The notes beneath the pieces are model-generated. The model searched no databases. It saw only the letters and a program-made list of their open reading frames with translations, and was not told where the DNA came from. A program made the position numbers and the translations under genes. DNA of 8,943 bases, from positions 1-8,943 of the forward strand of contig NZ_CAMXYE010000061.1 of the NCBI RefSeq assembly GCF_947253055.1. The letters run 5' to 3'. The stretch comes from an uncultured Arcanobacterium sp. GTDB taxonomy: Bacteria; Actinomycetota; Actinomycetes; Actinomycetales; Actinomycetaceae. Positions 1 to 6,600 of this stretch are shown piece after piece (positions within the stretch are counted from its first letter, which is position 1; the number at the start of each line of letters is the position of its first letter).

Positions 1-1211
1 GTGAGAGGAATAGCGAGCACCAGTCCAATCGAAGCTACCAAGGTGCGTACTATTTCTTCTGATATCTCTCCTACTAATAAGAAATCGATAAACCCGCGGT
101 CGATAAAAGATGCCGCCATTAGCAAGGGTAAAGCCGTGCCCACATAGGCAAAAGCGAGAGTATAGACCGTAGAGGCGATATGGTCCCGCCCCACCGTCAT
201 CCCTTGGCGTATTAAAGAAGCCCGCGTGGCATGCGGATTAGCCGCATGAAGCTCCCAGACCGTAGATACCTGCGTAATAGTAACGTCGTTTAATGCACCC
301 AGACCAGCTAGAAGCATGCCAGCCAGTAGTATCTGCTGCATCGATATCCCGGGCACCATTCCCGATATGAGCAGAGACTCATGGCTAAAAGTGCCGGTAA
401 GTTTAGCTTGCCCGATAGTTAGCCAAGCAGTAAATCCCGTAATAATTAAGCCAGCAAAGGTGCCGAGAATCGCCGTAGTAGTGCGAATAGAAACCCCGTG
501 CGCCAAATATATAGAAGCAAACATCATGGCACCGGCACTGAGCACTACTACTAATACCGCATTCTCTCCGCTCAGCAGAGCGGGCATCATAAATAGAACT
601 ACTACCCCTAAAGATACGAAAAGCCCCAGCATAGCGGCCAAGCCTTTTCCGCGTGCCACTACCGCCACTACTAGAAGATAGAGCAATATTAAAAGCAGCA
701 TCGGCACGCCGCGCACAAAATCGGCAAATACATAGGAGCCAGCCGCGGAAGTATCGCCTGCTTCCTCTGGCGGCAAATCTGCCTTTGCTGCCTCCGATTG
801 ATTAGTAGAATTCAGAGGTAAATAATCCGCAGTATTAGGGGTATATATAGCTCGTACTTTGTCCCCTACAGCTAAATCGTTTTCCACTATTTCTAACGGC
901 ACGGAAAGAGCTACTTCTTTACCGGCAGTTCTCATTTCCACTGGTGTCTGCCCATATTTATCGGTAGCACCAATATGAGTAACTTCGCCAGTCACTAAAG
1001 TACTACCCTCTGCCACCAGCGGCTGCTGAATAATCTCCTGATTTGGCCAACAGTAAATTATTCCGATTAGAGTAAGCACGGCTAGTGGCACCACTAAAGC
1101 CGCCAATATGAGGCGCACGCGCCGCCGCGCCGAAGGCGGTAGCGAAAGCGCTCCTCCGCCGTGGGAATGACCAACAATAGGCGTGGAAGAAACAGAAACA
1201 GAGGTAGCCAT
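1..1211 (-). CDS. YibE/F family multi-pass membrane protein (partial, C-terminus beyond the window)
   Basis: Reading from the ATG at 1211 gives 403 codons that remain open to the left edge, so the C-terminus is missing. The protein begins with a short cytosolic stretch containing GHSHGGG (residues 14-20), then a transmembrane segment (about 32-53), a soluble domain of about 110 residues (55-165) with a small beta-rich look, and then a run of hydrophobic segments near 168-187, 190-210, 217-237, 245-265, 290-306, 350-368 and 387-403. The stretch around residues 305-330 (GALNDVTITQVSTVWEL) is what I recognise as the YibE/F signature. The molecular function of this family is not firmly known; a transport role is assumed. 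The gene starts 12 nt after the glyS stop, in the same frame, with only a weak AAGG as ribosome binding site, so it is probably cotranscribed with and translationally coupled to glyS. The ATG at 1211 is the first start after that stop. The histidine-containing N-terminus could bind metal, but this is speculation. Confidence 0.88.
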   Translation of the reverse strand, partial: MATSVSVSSTPIVGHSHGGGALSLPPSARRRVRLILAALVVPLAVLTLIGIIYCWPNQEIIQQPLVAEGSTLVTGEVTHIGATDKYGQTPVEMRTAGKEVALSVPLEIVENDLAVGDKVRAIYTPNTADYLPLNSTNQSEAAKADLPPEEAGDTSAAGSYVFADFVRGVPMLLLILLYLLVVAVVARGKGLAAMLGLFVSLGVVVLFMMPALLSGENAVLVVVLSAGAMMFASIYLAHGVSIRTTTAILGTFAGLIITGFTAWLTIGQAKLTGTFSHESLLISGMVPGISMQQILLAGMLLAGLGALNDVTITQVSTVWELHAANPHATRASLIRQGMTVGRDHIASTVYTLAFAYVGTALPLLMAASFIDRGFIDFLLVGEISEEIVRTLVASIGLVLAIPL

Positions 1212-1234
1212 AGGCTTAAGGCCTTAGCAGCCTA
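1211..1234 (-). promoter_or_regulatory. Hairpin spanning glyS stop and YibE/F start
   Basis: On the minus strand TAGGCT (1234-1229) pairs perfectly with AGCCTA (1216-1211). Between them lies the perfect palindrome TAAGGCCTTA (1226-1217), which can add three pairs around a GGCC loop. The element contains the glyS stop codon, the only AAGG that could act as the YibE/F ribosome binding site, and the A of its ATG. A ribosome finishing glyS would melt it, which suggests translational coupling. The pairing is visible in the sequence; the function is inferred. Confidence 0.5.
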
Positions 1235-2618
1235 ATAATTTTCCAGCTAAATAATCTTTAACTTCCGCTACCGGAATCCGAATTTGCTCCATCGTATCGC
1301 GATCACGAATAGTGACCGCGTTATCTTCTAAGGAATCGAAATCCACTGTGATACAGAAAGGAGTACCTATTTCATCCTGCCGGCGGTAGCGCCGCCCCAC
1401 AGCTCCCGCGTCGTCGAATTCTACATTCCAGTACTTACGCAGTTCTGCAGCTATTTCGCGCGCCAAAGGAGAGAGTTTCTCAGAGCGGGAAAGCGGTAGT
1501 ACCGCCGCTTTCACCGGCGCTAACCGCGGATCAAGGCGCAAGAAAATACGCGTATCTACTCCCCCTTTAGTATTGGGAGCTTCATCCTCGGTATAAGCTT
1601 CTACGAGGAAAGCCATCATCGAACGGGTGAGCCCCGCGGAGGGTTCTACCACGTAGGGCACGTAGCGGGTGCCGGTAGCTTGGTCGAAGTAATCCAAACG
1701 CTTACCCGAAGCAGTGGCATGGGCAGAAAGATCGTAATCCGTACGATTGGCAATTCCCTCTAGCTCGCCAAAATCACTGTTCGGGAAGCCAAAGCGATAT
1801 TCAATATCCACTGTGCGCTTAGAATAATGCGATAGCTTTTCTTTTGGATGCTCATATAGGCGCAAATTTTCTTTTGCGATTCCTAAATCCATATACCAAG
1901 CGAGGCGGTCATCGATCCATTTTTGATGCCAAACCTCATCTTCTCCCGGAGCTACGAAATATTCGATTTCCATTTGCTCAAATTCGCGCGTACGGAAAAT
2001 AAAATTCCCGGGCGTAATCTCATTGCGGAAAGATTTTCCTACCTGCGCAATTCCAAAGGGCGGTTTTAAGCGAGAAGTGGTGAGCACATTCGCAAAATTC
2101 ACAAAGATACCCTGCGCAGTTTCCGGGCGCAAATAATGCAAACCGGATTCATCATCTACGGCTCCTAAATAAGTCTTCAACAAACCGGAGAACGGCTTCG
2201 ATTCCGTCCACTGCCCGCGCGTACCACAATTCGGGCACGGCACATCCGCTAGCTCTACTTCCGATTCAGCTTTCTGCTTCCGCGCCGCATAATCTTCTAT
2301 TAATTCATCTGCCCGCAGGCGCTTATGGCAGGAAGTACATTCAGTGAGCGGATCGGAAAAAGTAGCCACGTGACCGGAAGCTACCCAGATTTCCCGCGGA
2401 AGAATAATAGAAGAATCCAGACCTACTACATCCGGGCGCGAAGTGACGTTAGTGCGCCACCACTGCCGCTTGATGTTTTCTTTAAGCTCTCCCCCGAGCG
2501 GGCCGTAATCCCAGGCCGAGCGGGTGCCGCCGTAAATCTCACCAGCGGGAAATACGAATCCGCGTCTTTTGGCGAGGGAAATTACTTTATCTAATTTGGA
2601 TGGGCCTGGTTTTGCCAT
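1224..2618 (-). CDS. glyS: Glycyl-tRNA synthetase, homodimeric (alpha2) class II type
   Basis: Charges tRNA-Gly with glycine at the cost of ATP, in the cytosol. The 464-residue product has the length and order of the single-chain alpha2 enzyme (also called GlyQS). The N-terminus includes FPAGEIYGG and WDYGPLG (about 23-42), followed by a catalytic core with class II motif 2 at about 196-224 (FRNEI, then FRTREFEQMEIEYF) and motif 3 around 325-340 with GLTR. The insertion between motifs 1 and 2 carries two CxxC pairs (C94/C97 and C128/C131), which probably form a zinc ribbon. The C-terminal anticodon-binding domain spans about 365-460. I place the start at 2618 (MAKPG) because AAGGAG sits at 2633-2628, 9 nt upstream. 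A further in-frame ATG at 2660 would add 14 residues but lies inside a leader hairpin and lacks a good ribosome binding site. The gene is divergent from zur and followed after 12 nt by the YibE/F gene. Confidence 0.96.
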   Translation of the reverse strand: MAKPGPSKLDKVISLAKRRGFVFPAGEIYGGTRSAWDYGPLGGELKENIKRQWWRTNVTSRPDVVGLDSSIILPREIWVASGHVATFSDPLTECTSCHKRLRADELIEDYAARKQKAESEVELADVPCPNCGTRGQWTESKPFSGLLKTYLGAVDDESGLHYLRPETAQGIFVNFANVLTTSRLKPPFGIAQVGKSFRNEITPGNFIFRTREFEQMEIEYFVAPGEDEVWHQKWIDDRLAWYMDLGIAKENLRLYEHPKEKLSHYSKRTVDIEYRFGFPNSDFGELEGIANRTDYDLSAHATASGKRLDYFDQATGTRYVPYVVEPSAGLTRSMMAFLVEAYTEDEAPNTKGGVDTRIFLRLDPRLAPVKAAVLPLSRSEKLSPLAREIAAELRKYWNVEFDDAGAVGRRYRRQDEIGTPFCITVDFDSLEDNAVTIRDRDTMEQIRIPVAEVKDYLAGKLLGC

Positions 2619-2627
2619 TATTACTAA

Positions 2628-2633
2628 CTCCTT
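2628..2633 (-). promoter_or_regulatory. Shine-Dalgarno of glyS (decides the start)
   Basis: AAGGAG read on the minus strand, 9 nt before the ATG at 2618. It favours this ATG over the upstream in-frame ATG at 2660. Confidence 0.8.
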
Positions 2634-2638
2634 ATAAA

Positions 2639-2663
2639 TTTTCGCATCTGGCTGATGCAAAAA
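2639..2663 (-). promoter_or_regulatory. Hairpin in the glyS leader, next to the Shine-Dalgarno
   Basis: On the minus strand TTTTTGCATC (2663-2654) pairs with GATGCGAAAA (2648-2639) around the loop AGCCA. This is a 10 bp stem with one G-U pair. Its foot is 5 nt from the AAGGAG of glyS, so its formation could affect ribosome access. There is no U-tract after it, so it does not look like a terminator on this strand. The structure is seen; a regulatory role is inferred. Confidence 0.5.
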
Positions 2664-2681
2664 ATCTTTTTGGCTTTCTAC

Positions 2682-2713
2682 CAGAGAGCACTACTTATGA
2701 AATTACCTCTCTG
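2682..2713 (-). promoter_or_regulatory. Second inverted repeat in the glyS leader
   Basis: CAGAGAG (2713-2707) and CTCTCTG (2688-2682) are perfect 7 bp arms separated by 18 nt. If the TAGAAT at 2726-2721 is the -10 box, transcription would begin almost exactly at the 5' arm, so the transcript would open with this hairpin. The long loop makes it weaker evidence than the hairpin nearer the gene. Confidence 0.35.
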
Positions 2714-2720
2714 CCTAAGT

Positions 2721-2726
2721 ATTCTA
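2721..2726 (-). promoter_or_regulatory. Candidate -10 box of the glyS promoter
   Basis: TAGAAT on the minus strand fits the actinobacterial TANNNT -10 consensus. No convincing -35 hexamer is visible 16-18 nt upstream. The predicted start lies near 2714, giving a leader of roughly 95 nt that holds both hairpins. Confidence 0.35.
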
Positions 2727-2840
2727 CGCAAAATACCGCAGTTTCGCCTTCTCTGACCGGCGCGAAGAAGTGAACTCTATCAATTTTTCTATCTTTCCCT
2801 GGGCGCTGCGCCTTTCCGGAAGCACTCTGCCACTTTTCTG

Positions 2841-2858
2841 CTATTTACGGTAAAATAG
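2841..2858 (+). promoter_or_regulatory. Candidate operator (palindrome) and promoter upstream of zur
   Basis: TTTACgGTAAA (2844-2854) is a perfect odd palindrome. With one extra A on the right side, the symmetry extends to CTATTTAC/GTAAAATAG over 2841-2858. It overlaps a TAAAAT (2851-2856) that could be a -10 box, with CTGCCA (2827-2832) as a poor -35 at 18 nt. A symmetric AT-rich site in front of a Fur-family gene suggests autoregulation, but I cannot match it confidently to a published Zur box. Confidence 0.4.
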
Positions 2859-2877
2859 TGGGAAAATCAATAAGCGC

Positions 2878-2883
2878 TATTAT
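2878..2883 (+). promoter_or_regulatory. Candidate -10 box for a leaderless zur transcript
   Basis: TATTAT ends exactly 6 nt before the ATG at 2890, the spacing expected when transcription begins at the first base of the start codon. There is no Shine-Dalgarno in front of this ATG. No clear -35 hexamer is seen. This competes with the TAAAAT at 2851 as the promoter. Confidence 0.4.
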
Positions 2884-2889
2884 TTCTGG

Positions 2890-3300
2890 ATGGGCACTAT
2901 GCAACGAATGACGAAACAACGCAGTGCTATTTTCGATTTGCTGCATAACGAAGCAGGGTTTCTTTCTGCACAAGAAGTATATGAAAAATTGCGCGCACAG
3001 GGTAGCGACGTCGGGCTAGCTACCGTATATCGAAATTTACAGACTCTGGCTGATAATAAGCAGGTCGACGTACTGCGAGCCGAAGATTCCGATATTCAGC
3101 TTTTTCGCTATTGCCACGAAGATACCCACCATCATCACCTAGTATGCCGTGCTTGCGGGAAGACGGTAGATATATCTTGGAAAGATTTTGAATCTTGGGC
3201 GCGGCAAATTGCCCAGGAAAATAATTTTTCCTCGGTGTCCCATTCTTTAGAGCTCTACGGCATCTGTGCAGATTGCACGCCCGTAAGTGACGCTGAATAA
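2890..3300 (+). CDS. zur: Zur: zinc-sensing Fur-family transcriptional repressor
   Basis: A 136-residue Fur-family regulator with an N-terminal winged helix (about 6-63; recognition region around GLATVYRNLQTLA, 42-54) and a C-terminal dimerisation and metal domain (about 64-130). The structural zinc site has two CxxC pairs, C86/C89 and C126/C129. A sensor site like that of the mycobacterial Zur (FurB) is also present: D60 in VDVLR, C75 in RYC, and H80 and H82 in the HHHH run, with a one-residue insertion between D60 and C75. These residues and the VDVLR motif favour Zur over Fur or PerR. In Mycobacterium tuberculosis zur also lies beside glyS, with smtB between them; no smtB is present here. 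Zinc-loaded Zur normally represses zinc uptake and alternative ribosomal protein genes. ATGs at 2890, 2899 and 2908 are all possible; I chose 2890 because of the -10-like box 6 nt upstream. Confidence 0.9.
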   Translation: MGTMQRMTKQRSAIFDLLHNEAGFLSAQEVYEKLRAQGSDVGLATVYRNLQTLADNKQVDVLRAEDSDIQLFRYCHEDTHHHHLVCRACGKTVDISWKDFESWARQIAQENNFSSVSHSLELYGICADCTPVSDAE

Positions 3301-3331
3301 ATCTAATTTCCGTATCGCCCTTTTACATATG

Positions 3332-3337
3332 TATACT
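3332..3337 (+). promoter_or_regulatory. Candidate -10 box upstream of the S4-domain gene
   Basis: TATACT matches the -10 consensus closely; no good -35 is evident. It overlaps the 10 bp perfect palindrome TACATATGTA (3324-3333), which might bind a regulator. The spacer 3301-3394 has no hairpin with a U-tract, so read-through from zur is also possible. Confidence 0.35.
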
Positions 3338-3367
3338 TAGCTGCTCTACAAGGCAGCCACCGGAGAA

Positions 3368-3386
3368 ATTTTGGAGATTTTGGAGG
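3368..3386 (+). promoter_or_regulatory. Duplicated Shine-Dalgarno region of the S4-domain gene
   Basis: ATTTTGGAG occurs twice in direct tandem (3368-3376 and 3377-3385). The second copy extends to GGAGG (3382-3386), 8 nt before the ATG at 3395, and fixes that start. A TTG at 3371 would give eight more residues but lies inside this repeat. Confidence 0.7.
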
Positions 3387-3394
3387 AAAAATCC

Positions 3395-3631
3395 ATGGAA
3401 GAATGCACGCTACGCCTACCCGTAAAATTAGGGCAGTTTCTAAAAATAGTGAATTGGGCCGAAAGCGGCGGAGAAGCGCGCGCTCTTATTCAATCTGGAG
3501 CTGTGGAGGTAAACGGAGTGCCCGAAATACGCCACTCGCACCGGCTGCAGGCGGGAGATGTAGTGACGTTAAAAGTAGAAAATGGCATGCCAACTACAGT
3601 GACCGCTAGTTATCGGCTGGTGGCACAATAA
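3395..3631 (+). CDS. Small S4-domain RNA-binding protein (YaaA/YbcJ-like)
   Basis: A 78-residue protein consisting almost entirely of one S4 fold: KLGQFLKIVNWAESGGEARALIQSGAVEVNG (11-41) is the typical S4 helix-loop-strand, followed by RLQAGDVVTLK (50-60). Stand-alone S4 proteins of this size (E. coli YbcJ, Bacillus YaaA) bind structured RNA and are linked to ribosome or RNA metabolism, but the substrate of this one cannot be read from sequence. The start at 3395 is supported by GGAGG 8 nt upstream. The gene follows zur by 94 bp on the same strand and is convergent with dnaE. The C-terminal 15 residues or so (TTVTASYRLVAQ) lie outside the core. Confidence 0.85.
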   Translation: MEECTLRLPVKLGQFLKIVNWAESGGEARALIQSGAVEVNGVPEIRHSHRLQAGDVVTLKVENGMPTTVTASYRLVAQ

Positions 3632-3646
3632 AATCGGCAATGCGAG

Positions 3647-3698
3647 CTATAAACCCGTATTGACTATAAACCGTATTGACTATAAACCCCTTATTGGA
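3647..3698. repeat. Tandem repeat of about 16-17 bp between convergent genes
   Basis: Three tandem copies are visible: CTATAAACCCGTATTGA (3647-3663), CTATAAACCGTATTGA (3664-3679, one C fewer) and a degenerate third copy CTATAAACCCCTTATTGGA (3680-3698) that runs into the dnaE stop codon at 3693-3691. It fills most of the 59 bp spacer. No hairpin with a U-tract is seen here for either gene, so how the two convergent transcripts end is unclear. Confidence 0.75.
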
Positions 3699-6600
3699 GA
3701 CAATCCCGGCCGAGCAGCACTTTTAGATCACTAAATAAACTCTGGCAATTGCGCACTTGAAAACGTTCCCCTAGTTCTACCAGCGTGGTAGCGTCTCTTC
3801 CTTGCACATGCAGCCGTACGGGCGCTTCTCCTGGATACTGCTGTAGTAAATCCACGAGTCGATTCATCAACGGCTCGGTACATATACGCTCCGCAAGGCG
3901 TAAATCGACCGGCGTATTATCATTTAATTCTGCGGGCGGGAGAGAAATATTGCGGGCATTTAGTTGTAAACCGCCGTCTCGAATAGAAAGACGTGCTTGT
4001 ACGACTACTACCGAATCCGGCATAAGCAGTGGCGCCACTTTTTGGTAGGTAGCTGGGAAACAATTCACTTCTATCGATCCAGTGAGGTCTTCGAGCATTA
4101 TTGTGGCCCAAACTCGCCCATTTTTCTTAGAAGCTTTTGTATCTATGGAAGTAATAATTCCTGCTACTACTACCTCTACTCCGTCTGCCAAAGTGTCATC
4201 TTCCAACAAACGCACCACATTAGTATCAGATACGCGCGCCAGCAAATCTTCCATTCCGGAAAGCGGATGATCTGATACGTATAGCCCCAGCATTTCCTTT
4301 TCCAAATCCAGTTTTTGCTTTTTCTCCCATTCTGGTAAATCGGGGATTTCCACATCGAAGCTGGTCTCCAACTGAGTTTCTCCCCCTCCAAAGAGATCGA
4401 ATTGCCCGACTGCTTCATTCTTTTTCACATCGGAAATCGCCCCGACAGCTTGTTCCGCAATACTGAGCAAAGCGCGGCGCGTATGCCCGAGCGAATCGAA
4501 AGCTCCAGCTTTAATTAGCGATTCCAGTGAGCGTTTATTACAGACAGCTAAGGGTACTTTGTCGAGGAAATCTAGGAAAGAAGTAAAAGCGCCTTTTTCT
4601 TCCCGCGCCCGAATTATCCCCTCGACTACATTTGCTCCCACATTGCGCACTGCCCCGAGCCCGACGCGAATTTCTTCACCGACCGCCCAATAGGTAGCCC
4701 GTGATTCATTTACATCCGGTATCAATACCGGAATTTGCATCCGGCGGCATTCCGCAAGATAGGAAGCTATTTTATCGGTCTTCCCCGTATTGGAAGTGAG
4801 AAGAGCTGCCATGAATTCTGCCGGGAAATGAGCTTTCAGATAGGCAGTTTGATAAGAAACCAGAGCGTAGGCTTCCGAATGGGACTTATTGAATGCGTAG
4901 GAAGAAAAAGGCACCAAAATTTCCCAAAGCGTATGGATAGAATCCTGCGAATACCCATTTTTCTCCATGCCAGCTGCGAAACTAGAGAACTGCTTTTGCA
5001 GCACATCTGCTTTTTTCTTCCCCATCGCTTTTCGAAGAATATCTGCTTGCCCGAGCGAAAAACCGGCAAGTTTTTGCGCAATCCGCATCACTTGCTCTTG
5101 ATAAACTATCAAGCCGTGCGTCTGGCCGAGAATACTCTCTAAATCAGTAGCTAACTCCGGATGAATAGGAGTTTTTTCCTGCAGTCCGTTTTTCCGCAGT
5201 GCATAGTTAATATGTGATTTTGCCCCCATCGGCCCCGGGCGATAAAGAGCAGAAACTGCAGATATATCGGCAAATCTATCCACCTGCATCTGCTTGAGCA
5301 AAGCGCGCATTCCGCTACTATCCAGCTGAAATATTCCCAAAGTATCAGCGCGGCGCACCAACTCATAGGTTTTTGCATCATCTAATTCGATATTATCTAT
5401 ATCAGGTACTTCTTTACCATTCTCGCTGATATTACGTAAAGCATCATTAATTACCGTCAAATTAGAAAGACCGAGAAAATCCATCTTTATAAGCCCGAGT
5501 TCTTCACATTCCGGGTACTCAAACTGGGTGAGAATCAGATTATCTTTCGCATTTTTCATCAACGGTATGACGTCCGTAAGTGGCTGCGAAGACATAATTA
5601 CTGCACAGGCGTGCACACCGGTCTGGCGAGTAAGCCCTTCCAGACGCAGCGCTAAATCATAGACATTTTTCGCATCCGCATCACTGTCGATAACTTCCCG
5701 AAACTCTACTCCTTCGGCATAACGCTCGTGGTCTTGATTGTGAATATCTTTTACCGGCACCGTCTTACCCATCACATCCGGCGGAAGTGCCTTTGTGAGG
5801 CGATTTCCCATTTCATAGGGATATCCGAGGACGCGCGCTGCATCTTTCAAAGCTTGCTTCGTCTTAATCGTGCCGAAAGTGACCACCTGGGAAACATTAT
5901 TTTTTCCGTACTTATTCTCCACATAGGCAATCACTTCATCACGCCGGCGATCATCGAAATCGATATCTAAATCCGGCATAGAAATACGCTCTGGATTGAG
6001 GAATCTTTCGAAAAGTAAATCGTGTTTAATAGGGTCAAGTTGCGTAATACCGAGTGCATAAGCCACCATGGAGCCAGCACCGCTGCCACGCCCGGGCCCG
6101 ACCCGGATATCTTGTGCGCGTGCCCACCGAATATAATCTGAAACCACTAAGAAATATCCGGGGAAGCCCATCTTTACGATTACTTCTACTTCATAATCGG
6201 CTCTTTCCCGTACATGAGCCGGAATCTGCTCCCCGAAACGCTCATGCAGCCCTTTTTCTACTTCCTGAATAAACCAGCTAGTTTCGCTTTCTCCTTCCGG
6301 GGTAGGAAAAGTAGGCATATAGTTTGCCCCCTCTGCCACGGTCTGAAAAGAGATATCACATCTTTCTGCTATGAGGAGTGTATTGCGGCAGGCTTGCGGA
6401 TGATCACGAAATAAATCGTACATTTCCGCTGCCGAGCGAATATAGTACCCCGTGCCGTCAAATTTGAAACGATTTGGGTCAGAGAGAATTTTTCCCGAAT
6501 TTACGCACAATAACGCATCTTGCACCGGCGCATCTTCTTTGCGCACGTAATGTGAATCATTAGAAGCCAATAACGGAGCATCTATTTTCTTTGCCAGTTC

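Noticed and set aside
316..681. A 121-codon open frame on the plus strand.
   Set aside because: It lies entirely opposite the YibE/F gene and shows no recognisable domain; it is a by-product of that gene's codon usage.
2619..2660. A longer glyS starting at the ATG at 2660.
   Set aside because: That ATG is inside a leader hairpin and has no good ribosome binding site, whereas ATG 2618 has AAGGAG 9 nt upstream and gives the usual N-terminus.
2619..2730. A T-box riboswitch controlling glyS.
   Set aside because: The predicted leader is only about 95 nt, no AGGGUGGNACCGCG-type T-box sequence is seen, and there is no terminator or clear Shine-Dalgarno sequestering alternative.
2890..3300. Iron-responsive Fur or PerR instead of Zur.
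   Set aside because: The VDVLR aspartate, the C75 and HHHH sensor residues and the location beside glyS fit Zur of actinobacteria better.
3340..3357. Hairpin GCTGC/GCAGC as a terminator of zur.
   Set aside because: The stem is only 5 bp with an 8 nt loop and has no U-tract after it.
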